Made by a program: the position numbers and the translations under genes. Under the pieces are notes generated by a model. That model saw only the letters and a list, made by a program, of their open reading frames with translations. It was not told the DNA's origin and ran no database searches. This document shows positions 1 to 7,109 of a stretch of DNA of 9,451 nt, one piece after another; position 1 is the stretch's first letter, and the number at the start of each line of letters is the position of its first letter. The DNA is from Synechococcaceae cyanobacterium (GTDB taxonomy: Bacteria; Cyanobacteriota; Cyanobacteriia; PCC-6307; Cyanobiaceae), in assembly GCA_947460085.1 (NCBI GenBank), contig CANHGA010000067.1, positions 1 through 9,451 of the forward strand. The letters run 5' to 3'.

Positions 1-717
1 CTCCCCATCCGCTGCATCCGCAGCTACTACGACGACCCTGGCTACATCAATGCCATGGCGGGGTTGATCGCCGACCAAATTCGCGGTTGTGAAGAGCCCG
101 GATCGGCCCACATCTTCTTCAGTGCCCATGGCGTACCGAAGAGCTATGTGGAGGAAGCTGGCGATCCCTACCAGCGCGAAATCCAGGCCTGCAGTGAGTT
201 GATCATGCAGCGCCTGGGCGAACTGGTGGGCCACCCCAATCCCTCAACCCTGGCCTACCAAAGCCGCGTGGGGCCGGTCGAGTGGCTCAAGCCCTACACC
301 GAACAGGCCCTGGCGGAACTGGGCGGGGAGGGGGTGAAGGAATTGGTGGTGGTGCCGATCAGCTTTGTGAGCGAGCACATCGAAACCCTCGAGGAAATCG
401 ATATCGAATACCGCGAGCTGGCCCACGAAGCTGGCATCACCCATTTCCGCCGGGTGCCAGCCCTGGATATCAATCCAGCCTTCATCTCCGGCCTGGCCGA
501 TCTGGTGCAACGGGCGATGGCTGGCCCTGAGGTCAACCTGGACCAGGCGGCCGAGCTGCCCACCAAGGTGAAGCTCTATCCCCAGGACAAATGGGCTTGG
601 GGTTGGAACAACAGCTCCGAAGTGTGGAATGGCCGCTTGGCCATGGTGGGTTTCTCGGCGTTCCTGCTGGAGCTGATCAGCGGGCGAGGTCCGCTCCATG
701 CCCTCGGGCTGCTCTAG
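1..717 (+). CDS. hemH: Ferrochelatase with C-terminal chlorophyll-binding-like helix (5' end cut by window)
   Basis: Ferrochelatase inserts ferrous iron into protoporphyrin IX, the last step of protoheme synthesis. The reading frame is open from base 1, so the start lies outside the window; 238 residues remain, mainly the C-terminal half. Family motifs are visible: RCIRSYYDDPGYI near residues 4-17, the active-site segment SAHGVPKSY with His43, QSRVGPVEWLKPY, and FVSEHIETLEEIDIEY, which holds the conserved acidic residues around His126. After about residue 180 a linker leads to a tail containing EVWNGRLAMVGF (Glu207, Asn210, Arg212, Met215, Phe218), the chlorophyll-a/b-binding signature, plus a hydrophobic helix. 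This fusion is typical of cyanobacterial and plastid ferrochelatases and is proposed to tie heme synthesis to chlorophyll status and thylakoids. The tail looks intact. Its last 20 bases overlap the next gene. Confidence 0.96.
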   Translation, partial: LPIRCIRSYYDDPGYINAMAGLIADQIRGCEEPGSAHIFFSAHGVPKSYVEEAGDPYQREIQACSELIMQRLGELVGHPNPSTLAYQSRVGPVEWLKPYTEQALAELGGEGVKELVVVPISFVSEHIETLEEIDIEYRELAHEAGITHFRRVPALDINPAFISGLADLVQRAMAGPEVNLDQAAELPTKVKLYPQDKWAWGWNNSSEVWNGRLAMVGFSAFLLELISGRGPLHALGLL

Positions 718-1321
718 GCCCCTCGTTCAGCGAAGCGTTGCTGTTGGGGCGGCCCTGTTTGCCTCAGGTCTCGCTGCCTCAGGAATCGCTGGATTAGGGA
801 TTGCTGCTTCTGGCCTCGCCCAGCCCATGGGCCAGGCGAGGCGAGTCCATAACCCCTGGCGCCTGGGGGTTTTCCCCGTAACTGTCTTTTCTGGTTACAC
901 GAGCTCGTTTGGCGGTCGCAAGGGCCCCTGGGGGGCCATCGAGCCCCATTACGGCCTGGATATTGCGGCTCCCCTTGGTTCACCCATCCGCAATTGGTGG
1001 GGCGGCACGGTCAAAGAGGTGATCCATGACGGGCGCTGTGGGGTGGGACTGGTCATCCAATCGGGCCCCTATGAGCACATCTATTGCCATCTGCTGGGCA
1101 GCGGTGCCGATGGGGTGTATCGCAGCGCTGGGCTTCAGCTCCAGCCCGGCCAACGGGTGCGGACAGGCCAGCTGATTGCCCGGGTGGGAATGAGTGGCCG
1201 CACCAGCGGTCCCCACTTGCATTGGGGCATGCGCTACGGCGGCCAGTGGCTGGATCCGGCCCTGATCCTGCGGGCGATGGCGCTCAGCCGCCGGCCAGTG
1301 GCCCTGAGCAGCAGGCCCTAG
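698..1321 (+). CDS. Exported M23-family metallopeptidase (peptidoglycan endopeptidase)
   Basis: This 207-residue protein has an M23 (LytM/peptidase family) domain, which cuts peptide cross-links in peptidoglycan. A hydrophobic stretch at residues 13-41 after Arg7 and Arg12 looks like a signal peptide, with possible cleavage after Ala41 (GLA/Q), so it should act in the periplasm. The zinc-site motif HYGLD gives His84 and Asp88, YCHL gives His131, and GPHLHWG gives His173 and His175. These match the full LytM-type set of metal and catalytic residues, so it is probably active. No coiled coil, LysM or SH3 region is present, so it is a minimal M23 protein. ATG at 698 is the only reasonable start that keeps the signal peptide. 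It overlaps the end of hemH by 20 bp, which suggests translational coupling. The physiological target is unknown. Confidence 0.9.
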   Translation: MPSGCSRPLVQRSVAVGAALFASGLAASGIAGLGIAASGLAQPMGQARRVHNPWRLGVFPVTVFSGYTSSFGGRKGPWGAIEPHYGLDIAAPLGSPIRNWWGGTVKEVIHDGRCGVGLVIQSGPYEHIYCHLLGSGADGVYRSAGLQLQPGQRVRTGQLIARVGMSGRTSGPHLHWGMRYGGQWLDPALILRAMALSRRPVALSSRP

Positions 1322-1366
1322 CGCCAAAAGCCTCTCTGGCACCTAGGGTTGCTGTCGTTAGAGAAT

Positions 1367-1383
1367 GGCCAGATTGCTTGGCC
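1367..1383 (+). other. Short hairpin just upstream of the preferred ilvB start
   Basis: GGCCA (1367-1371) and TGGCC (1379-1383) form a perfect 5-bp stem with a 7-base loop. It ends 10 bases before the GTG chosen for ilvB, and no Shine-Dalgarno sequence is visible there. It lacks a following T-run, so it is not a standard terminator. It could shape translation initiation or be chance in GC-rich DNA. If the TTG at 1349 is the true start, it lies inside the coding region. Confidence 0.25.
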
Positions 1384-1393
1384 CGCAGCAGCC

Positions 1394-3259
1394 GTGACGC
1401 TTACGCCTATCACTCCTGCGGCCCAGTCCGCGCCAGCCAGCTCCAGTAGCGCTGCCCCCATGCGGGTCAAGGGGGGCTACGCCCTGATGGATGCCCTGCG
1501 TTTGCATGGGGTGAAGCACATCTTTGGCTATCCCGGCGGCGCGATCCTGCCCATCTACGACGAGCTCCACAAGGCGGAATCCCGGGGCTGGTTGAAGCAC
1601 ATCCTGGTGCGGCACGAGCAGGGCGGCACCCATGCGGCCGATGCCTATGCCCGGGCCACGGGCCAGGTGGGGGTGTGTTTTGGAACCTCCGGCCCCGGAG
1701 CCACCAATTTGGTGACGGGTATCGCCACAGCCCAAATGGATTCGGTGCCGATGGTGGTGATCACCGGCCAGGTGCCCCGGGCCTCGATTGGTACGGATGC
1801 CTTCCAGGAAACCGACATCTTTGGCATCACCCTGCCGATCGTGAAGCACTCCTGGGTGGTGCGTGATCCTGCCGACATCGGTCGGATCGTGGCCGAAGCG
1901 TTTCTGATTGCAGCCAGCGGCCGGCCGGGTCCGGTCTTAATCGATGTGCCCAAGGACGTGGGCGCCGAAGAATTCACCTATGTGCCTGTTGCCCCAGGCA
2001 CAGCAATTCCCGCGGGCTTCAAGCTGCCGCCAGCTCCCCAGCCCAGCGCGATTGCGGCGGCCCTGGCGCTGATTGGCCAGGCCCGCCGTCCGTTGCTCTA
2101 CGTGGGTGGCGGTGCCATCAGCAGTGGCGCCCACCAGGAAGTGGCCCAGTTGGCGGAACGCTTCCGCCTGCCTGTCACCACCACCTTGATGGGCAAGGGT
2201 GCCTTCGATGAGAAGGAACCCCTCGCCTTGGGGATGCTCGGCATGCACGGCACGGCCTATGCCAACTTCGCCGTGACCGAATGCGATCTGTTGATTGCGG
2301 TGGGTGCCCGCTTTGATGACCGCGTTACCGGTCGGCTGGATGGCTTTGCCCCCCGGGCCCAGGTGATTCACATCGATATTGATGCGGCCGAAATGGGCAA
2401 GACCCGCCTCCCCGATGTGCCGGTGGTGGCCGATGTGAAGGCCGCCCTTTCGACCCTTCTGGCCGCCTCCAGCGGGCAAAGCTCCGAGGGGCGCACGGAA
2501 GCCTGGCTTGAGCGGATCGACACCTGGAAGCACCACTACCCGCTGGTGGTACCCGCCCCTGAAGGGGACATCGCCCCCCAGGAGGTGGTTGTGGCCCTGC
2601 GGGAGCTTGCACCCAACGCCTTTTACACGACGGATGTGGGCCAGCACCAAATGTGGGCCGCCCAGTTCCTGCACAACGGCCCGCGCCGTTGGATTAGCAG
2701 CGCAGGCCTGGGCACCATGGGCTTTGGCATGCCCGCGGCCATGGGGGCCCAAACGGCCTTCCCCGACGAGCAGGTGATCTGCGTGGCGGGCGACGCCAGC
2801 ATCCTGATGAACATCCAGGAGCTGGGCACCCTCAGCCAGTACAACCTGCCGGTGAAGGTGGTGGTGCTCAACAACGGCTGGCAGGGCATGGTTCGCCAGT
2901 GGCAGGAAAGCTTCTACGAAGAGCGCTATTCCGCCTCTGAGATGACCGGCGGCATGCCCAATTTCCCTGCCTTGGCCGAAGCCTTTGGTGTCAAAGGGAT
3001 TGCGATTACGGATCGCGCAAATCTGCGCGACCGGCTCACCGAAGCCCTCAACCATCCAGGGCCGGTCTTCATTGATGTGAAGGTGCGCCGCAATGAAAAT
3101 TGCTATCCCATGGTGCCTCCGGGCGCAAGCAATGCCCAGATGGTGGGCCTGCCGAGCCACCCCGAGCTGGCCATCGACACCAGCCGCCGGTGCAACGCCT
3201 GTGGCAGCAGTACCGCCAGCGCCCATCTCTTCTGCCCGAGCTGTGGCGCCAAGCTTTGA
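1394..3259 (+). CDS. ilvB: Acetolactate synthase (acetohydroxyacid synthase) large subunit with C-terminal zinc-ribbon-like tail
   Basis: This thiamine-diphosphate enzyme condenses two pyruvates, or pyruvate and 2-oxobutyrate, in the first common step of valine, leucine and isoleucine synthesis. GTG at 1394 is preferred because the resulting MTLT... N-terminus resembles picocyanobacterial homologues as I remember them. TTG at 1349 (15 residues longer) and ATG at 1460 are alternatives. With 621 residues, the order is an N-terminal pyrimidine-binding domain (HIFGYPGGAILPIYD; catalytic Glu75 in RHEQGGTHAADAYAR), a central FAD-site domain (around GARFDDRVTGRLDGFAPRA), and a C-terminal pyrophosphate domain with GD (466-467) and NN (493-494), spaced as in the TPP motif. 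After the normal end (NCYPMVPPG, NAQMVGLP) there is an extra tail with Cys600, Cys603, Cys614 and Cys617 in a CxxC-x10-CxxC pattern. The regulatory subunit ilvN is not in the window. The stop overlaps the next start by 4 bp. Confidence 0.97.
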   Translation: MTLTPITPAAQSAPASSSSAAPMRVKGGYALMDALRLHGVKHIFGYPGGAILPIYDELHKAESRGWLKHILVRHEQGGTHAADAYARATGQVGVCFGTSGPGATNLVTGIATAQMDSVPMVVITGQVPRASIGTDAFQETDIFGITLPIVKHSWVVRDPADIGRIVAEAFLIAASGRPGPVLIDVPKDVGAEEFTYVPVAPGTAIPAGFKLPPAPQPSAIAAALALIGQARRPLLYVGGGAISSGAHQEVAQLAERFRLPVTTTLMGKGAFDEKEPLALGMLGMHGTAYANFAVTECDLLIAVGARFDDRVTGRLDGFAPRAQVIHIDIDAAEMGKTRLPDVPVVADVKAALSTLLAASSGQSSEGRTEAWLERIDTWKHHYPLVVPAPEGDIAPQEVVVALRELAPNAFYTTDVGQHQMWAAQFLHNGPRRWISSAGLGTMGFGMPAAMGAQTAFPDEQVICVAGDASILMNIQELGTLSQYNLPVKVVVLNNGWQGMVRQWQESFYEERYSASEMTGGMPNFPALAEAFGVKGIAITDRANLRDRLTEALNHPGPVFIDVKVRRNENCYPMVPPGASNAQMVGLPSHPELAIDTSRRCNACGSSTASAHLFCPSCGAKL

Positions 3260-3672
3260 CATGGCTTGCCACGGCCCTGCTGACCATGGTGGGCCTGCTG
3301 CTGGCTCCCCTGGTGACCGTGTTGTTGTGGAGTCCGGCGCCCGCCGCTGCAGCTGAAGTGCTCCAGGTGCGCAGTGCAACCGTGCTCCAGGTGGGCGATG
3401 GCAATCGCAACTACACCGTGGAATTGGCGTGCATCCGCGTCGATCAGGCCCAGGAGCAAGCCTCGATCGATTGGTTGCGGCACGAATTACCGCGCCGCAG
3501 TCGGGTTAATCTCCGCCCCATGGGCCAGGACAATGGCGTGCTGATGGCCAAGGTTCAAAAACTTGGCGGGTCCCAGGATTTGGCTAGCGGCTTGGTGGCG
3601 GCGGGGCTTGCTGAGTCAAGCTGTCCGCAGGCCGTCCCAGTGCCAGCAGCCCAAGGGGCCAAGTTGTCATGA
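3256..3672 (+). CDS. Secreted or membrane-anchored protein with degenerate staphylococcal-nuclease-like domain
   Basis: This protein has 138 residues from the TTG at 3256, which overlaps the ilvB stop as TTGA; ATG at 3286 (128 residues) is the alternative. Residues 4-25 are strongly hydrophobic and run into an Ala-rich segment (30-33), so it is exported or membrane-anchored. Residues 35-120 follow the order of a thermonuclease (SNase, OB-fold) domain: SATVLQVGDGN, VELACIRV, a helix DWLRHELPRR, RVNLRP, DNGVLMAKV and DLASGLVAAGLAE. The key catalytic positions are not kept: the usual VRLxGID reads VELACIR (Glu56, Arg61), and the Arg of the usual DxYGR segment is absent (DNGVL). I therefore infer a non-catalytic SNase fold, perhaps binding nucleic acid, protein or carbohydrate. 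Two cysteines (59 and 123) lie in the presumed exported part. The link to the SNase family is by pattern only. Confidence 0.8.
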   Translation: MTWLATALLTMVGLLLAPLVTVLLWSPAPAAAAEVLQVRSATVLQVGDGNRNYTVELACIRVDQAQEQASIDWLRHELPRRSRVNLRPMGQDNGVLMAKVQKLGGSQDLASGLVAAGLAESSCPQAVPVPAAQGAKLS

Positions 3673-3908
3673 GCTTGAACCGCACAGCCAAGGGAATTGT
3701 GCTGGTGCCTTCTGTGCTTCTGGGTGGTGCCTTTTTGGCGGCTGCCGCCTGGGGGGATGGTGCTGCAGCCAGTAACAAAGGTCTAGCCCTTGCCCTTGGG
3801 GGGGTCTTGGTCGGTGGGGGGCTCTTGGCCCAACTGCTGCCTGAACAGGCTGACTCCCCAGAGGCCCTCAAGGCTGAGAAGCAAGGGGATTCAGGCGAAG
3901 GAGCTTGA
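3669..3908 (+). CDS. Small two-helix membrane protein of unknown function
   Basis: The protein has 79 residues and starts at ATG 3669, whose ATGA overlaps the stop of the previous gene. A purine-rich AAGGGG lies about 10 bases upstream. Two hydrophobic, Gly/Ala-rich segments (about 9-28 and 38-57) are separated by a short loop with Asp30, Asn36 and Lys37. The tail (58-79) is polar and acidic with Lys/Glu, as in a hairpin membrane protein with a soluble tail. The basic start (Arg5, Lys8) favours a cytoplasmic N-terminus, which would place both ends inside. I do not recognise a family. The 4-bp overlaps through to ilvB suggest coordinated synthesis with the nuclease-like protein, so the two may sit together at a membrane. 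Confidence 0.72.
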   Translation: MSLNRTAKGIVLVPSVLLGGAFLAAAAWGDGAAASNKGLALALGGVLVGGGLLAQLLPEQADSPEALKAEKQGDSGEGA

Positions 3909-3952
3909 ACCAGCGGTGGCAGCAAGCTCTCCGGCGCCTTTAGCCAGACGGC

Positions 3953-4387
3953 CTATTTTTTGCCCTCTTGGGCCTTGAGCTGCTTGGTGAAGTCGGCGAT
4001 TACCGAATCCACAAATTTTTGGTCTGCAGCAGCGATCTTGGGATAACAGCCCTCCTTGACCCGGGACACGATCTGCACGATCGAACCATTGACAATCTGG
4101 CCCACCTCCAGCTTGCCGCTGCCAGCGATCTGGCTTCCATACTTGGCGGTCACCACATAGGCGATGCTCTGGGCGCCGGCGATGGTGGCGGCCTGAACGG
4201 GCACTTTTTGCTCGACCGCCAGGTTGCAGACATTCACCGCCGCAGCAAGGGTGAGGTCGTTCATGGTGTCCACGCTTGCCGGGCTGGCCGCGGCGCCACC
4301 GGGAGCTGGCTGGGCCAGGGCAGGGGCAACCTGGAGGGTGAGTGCGCTGAGAACGGCAGCCGAGAGGGCCAGAAAGGAGCGAGACAC
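3953..4387 (-). CDS. Small exported protein of unknown function
   Basis: The frame is open up to 4468, but GTG at 4387 is preferred because it directly yields a clean Sec signal peptide: SRSF, a hydrophobic core at residues 5-21, and the cleavage-like APALA/Q after residue 25. That gives a 144-residue precursor and a mature protein of about 119 residues. The mature part opens with a Pro/Ala/Gly-rich linker, then helical-looking segments (NDLTLAAAVNVCNLAVEQ, AQSIAYVVTAKYGSQI, VNGSIVQIVSRVKEGCY) and a Lys-rich C-terminus. Exactly two cysteines remain after cleavage (Cys54 and Cys114), which could form a disulfide in the periplasm or thylakoid lumen. It looks like a conserved picocyanobacterial hypothetical protein as far as I remember, but I cannot assign a function. 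It converges on the upstream operon and diverges from ppsA. Confidence 0.78.
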   Translation of the reverse strand: MSRSFLALSAAVLSALTLQVAPALAQPAPGGAAASPASVDTMNDLTLAAAVNVCNLAVEQKVPVQAATIAGAQSIAYVVTAKYGSQIAGSGKLEVGQIVNGSIVQIVSRVKEGCYPKIAAADQKFVDSVIADFTKQLKAQEGKK

Positions 4388-4511
4388 GAAGTGTGTGCAA
4401 ACGCGGTAGCCCCCACTGTGCCACCCAAAAAGCAGAAGCAACAGTGAGCCGGGCACAGAGGCCGCCAAGGTGGTTTTTGCCCATCACAGTGACGCAGATG
4501 CTTGGTGGGGC
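4388..4511. promoter_or_regulatory. Divergent intergenic spacer between the exported protein gene and ppsA
   Basis: This 124-bp spacer must carry promoters for both flanking genes. ACAGTGA occurs twice as a direct repeat (4441-4447 and 4486-4492, 45 bp apart). A related CACTGTG lies at 4414-4420, inverted relative to CACAGTG at 4485-4491. No -10/-35 pair stands out on either strand. The repeats could be operator sites, but 7-bp matches in a spacer of this size are weak evidence. Confidence 0.3.
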
Positions 4512-6965
4512 ATGGCCACTCAGGTGAGGTCCGAGCAGAGCCAGGGAGAGGCAGCCCTGGTGGTGCCCTTGGCCCAGGTGGGGATTGGCGCCGTGGCCCA
4601 GGTGGGCGGCAAAAACGCCTCCCTGGGGGAAATGATCCGGGAACTCAGCCAGGAGGGGGTGCAGGTACCGGATGGCTTTGCCACCACAGCCCTTGCCTAC
4701 CGCAATCTCTTAACGGCCAACCATTTGGTGGAGCCCCTCCAGGGGCTGTTGGGCCAGCTGGATACCAGCGATCTTGAGGCCCTGCAGGCCACTGGCCTTA
4801 AGGTCCGCCGCCTGGTGCTCCAGGCCGCCCTGCCACCAGAGTTGGAGCAGGCGATCGTGGCGGCCTACGCAGCTTTAGGGGCTCCGGCGGTGGCGGTGCG
4901 CTCCAGTGCCACCGCCGAGGATTTGCCGGAGGCCAGTTTTGCCGGGCAGCAGGAAACCTTCCTGCATATCCAGGGTGATCGGGCCCTGTTGGAGGCCTGC
5001 CGCCGCTGCTACGCCTCCCTGTTTACCGACCGGGCGATCGTCTACCGGCAGCAGCACGGTTACGACCATCTCGAGGTGGCCCTTTCGATCGGCGTGCAAC
5101 GGATGGTGCGCTCGGATTTGGCCTGCTCCGGGGTGATGTTCAGCATCGATACCGAAACAGGGTTTCAGGACACTGTCTTGCTCACCGCCGCCTACGGCCT
5201 GGGGGAAAATGTGGTGCAGGGGATTGTGAATCCCGACGAATTCCTGATCCATAAACCCACCTTGGAGCTCGGCTTTGCCCCAATTGTGGGCAAACGGCTT
5301 GGCAGTAAAAACCTGCGCTTGGTGCTTACCCCATCAGGCAGCGCGGAGGCCGAGGCGGGCCATCCGGTGCGCAATGAGGCGGTGCCAGTCGTCGATCAGC
5401 AGCGGTTTTCCCTCAGCGACCAGGAGGCCCTCCAGCTCGCCCGGTGGGCGGTGCTGGTGGAGCGGCACTACAGCGCCAAGCGGGGCGTCCAAACGCCGAT
5501 GGACCTGGAATGGGCCAAAGATGGCATCAGCGGCGAGCTGTTCATCCTTCAGGCCAGGCCTGAAACGGTGCAGTCCCAGCGCGGGCAAGCCGTGTTGCGA
5601 ACGTGGCGGTTGGATCCCCATCAGGTGTCGCCCTTGGTCTGCGGCAGTGCGGTTGGCACCTCGGTAAGCCATGGCCGGGCCCGGGTGATCGGCGATCCCT
5701 CCGACATCCAGCGCTTTGAGCAGGGGGATGTGCTGGTGACAAGGCGCACGGACCCCGATTGGGAGCCCATCCTCAAAAGGGCCCGTGGGGTGGTCACCGA
5801 CCAGGGCGGCAGGACCTGCCATGCGGCGATCATTGCCCGCGAAATGGGCATCACCGCGGTGGTGGGGACGGGCGATGGCACCAGCCGCATTCGGGACGGC
5901 CAAACCATCACGTTGAGCTGCTGCGAAGGCGAGGAGGGTCGGGTGTATCCGGGCCATGTGCCCTACCGGATGGAGGAGCAGGCCATCGCGGATCTGCCCC
6001 CAACCCGCACCCAGATTCTGATCAACCTGGCCAACCCTGACGAGGCCTTCAAGCTGGCCTCGCTCCCCTGCGATGGGGTGGGATTGGCCCGCCTTGAATT
6101 CATCATTGCCAACCAGATCCGCATCCACCCCCTGGCCCTGCTGGAGCCTGGCCGGGTCCTTGATCAAGGCCATCGCCAGCAGATCGCCGCGCTCACCCGG
6201 GGCTATGACCCGCCCAGCGATTACTACGTCGATCGGTTGAGCCAGGGCATGGCCCGCATCGCGGCGGCTTTTTATCCAAAACCGGTGATCCTGCGCTTTT
6301 CCGATTTCAAGAGCAACGAATACGCCCAGTTGCTGGGCGGCGCCAGCTTCGAACCGGTGGAAGCCAATCCCATGCTGGGTTGGCGGGGGGCCTCCCGCTA
6401 CTGCTCAGAGGCTTTTCGCCCGGCTTTTGGCCTCGAGTGCCAGGCCCTCAAGCGGGTGCGGGAGGTGATGGGCTTGGTGAATGCGATCCCGATGGTGCCC
6501 TTTTGCCGAACGCCGCAGGAGGGGGATCGGGTGCTTGCGGCCATGGCGGCGGCGGGATTGGTCCGGGGCGAAAACGGTTTGGAGGTGTACGTCATGGCGG
6601 AGCTGCCAAGCAATGTCTTGGCGGCCGAGGCCTTTGCCCAGCGCTTCGATGGATTTTCGATTGGGTCCAACGACCTCACCCAGCTGACCTTGGGGGTCGA
6701 CCGCGATTCGGCTTTGGTGGCTCCGCTCTTTGATGAATCCGACCCCAGCGTGATGGCCCTGGTTCAGATGGCGATCCGCACGGCCAAACGCTGCGGTCGC
6801 AAGATCGGCATCTGCGGCCAGGCTCCCAGTGATGACCCAGCCTTCGTGCGCTTCCTGGTCGAGGAGGGCATTGATTCGATCAGCCTCAACCCAGATTCAC
6901 TGCTGGCCACCCGGATGGCTGTGGCTGCGATCGAAACTGCCAGACGATCACGGCATGGCCCATGA
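4512..6965 (+). CDS. ppsA: Phosphoenolpyruvate synthase (pyruvate, water dikinase)
   Basis: PpsA makes phosphoenolpyruvate from pyruvate and ATP, releasing AMP and phosphate. It works in the gluconeogenic direction in the cytoplasm. ATG at 4512 gives 817 residues, close to the roughly 790 of E. coli PpsA; GTG at 4470 would add 14 residues that do not look family-like. The domain order is complete. The N-terminal ATP-binding domain includes VGGKNASLGEM, AVRSSATAEDLPEASFAGQQET and the GLGENVVQG segment. The swivelling domain has TDQGGRTCHAAIIAREMGI with phosphorylated His437. The C-terminal PEP/pyruvate barrel has GVGLARLEFII, DFKSNEYAQLLGG, NPMLGWRGASRY, FSIGSNDLTQLTLGVDRD and GICGQAPSDDP with Cys768. 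All catalytic motifs are intact. The PEP synthase regulatory kinase/phosphatase is not in the window. Confidence 0.97.
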   Translation: MATQVRSEQSQGEAALVVPLAQVGIGAVAQVGGKNASLGEMIRELSQEGVQVPDGFATTALAYRNLLTANHLVEPLQGLLGQLDTSDLEALQATGLKVRRLVLQAALPPELEQAIVAAYAALGAPAVAVRSSATAEDLPEASFAGQQETFLHIQGDRALLEACRRCYASLFTDRAIVYRQQHGYDHLEVALSIGVQRMVRSDLACSGVMFSIDTETGFQDTVLLTAAYGLGENVVQGIVNPDEFLIHKPTLELGFAPIVGKRLGSKNLRLVLTPSGSAEAEAGHPVRNEAVPVVDQQRFSLSDQEALQLARWAVLVERHYSAKRGVQTPMDLEWAKDGISGELFILQARPETVQSQRGQAVLRTWRLDPHQVSPLVCGSAVGTSVSHGRARVIGDPSDIQRFEQGDVLVTRRTDPDWEPILKRARGVVTDQGGRTCHAAIIAREMGITAVVGTGDGTSRIRDGQTITLSCCEGEEGRVYPGHVPYRMEEQAIADLPPTRTQILINLANPDEAFKLASLPCDGVGLARLEFIIANQIRIHPLALLEPGRVLDQGHRQQIAALTRGYDPPSDYYVDRLSQGMARIAAAFYPKPVILRFSDFKSNEYAQLLGGASFEPVEANPMLGWRGASRYCSEAFRPAFGLECQALKRVREVMGLVNAIPMVPFCRTPQEGDRVLAAMAAAGLVRGENGLEVYVMAELPSNVLAAEAFAQRFDGFSIGSNDLTQLTLGVDRDSALVAPLFDESDPSVMALVQMAIRTAKRCGRKIGICGQAPSDDPAFVRFLVEEGIDSISLNPDSLLATRMAVAAIETARRSRHGP

Positions 6966-7109
6966 AGCGCACGGCGCTGAGCACCGCCAAGCCAATGCAG
7001 AGGGGGCAATGGGTGATCGACATGCAAAGCCCCGTAACGCTGCTGCCACCCTGACAGGCCATCGTGGGGGTTGCGGGCTGCTGAAATAAAACGCGGCGCC
7101 CAACTATCC

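Noticed and set aside
3100..3255. Upstream extension of the nuclease-like protein from ATG 3100
   Set aside because: The extension lies inside the conserved C-terminal part of ilvB in another frame and would bury the export signal.
1937..3379. Long minus-strand open frame (480 codons) opposite ilvB
   Set aside because: It lies wholly or mostly over the well-supported ilvB frame, has no recognisable motif and a Gly/His-rich composition typical of the antisense of GC-rich coding DNA.
3909..3960. Possible terminator between the convergent small membrane protein gene and exported protein gene (T-run at 3955-3960)
   Set aside because: Only a 3-bp stem can be drawn next to the T-run, and the T-run lies within the end of the minus-strand gene.
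4462..4478. CCGC-CAAG-GTGG hairpin followed by five T, terminator-like
   Set aside because: The stem is only 4 bp and includes a G-T pair. It sits in the leader of ppsA with no upstream plus-strand gene to terminate.
6955..7089. Possible 44-codon gene overlapping the end of ppsA
   Set aside because: No ribosome binding site, no hydrophobic or conserved-looking pattern, and an Ala/Gly/His-rich composition; it is most likely chance.
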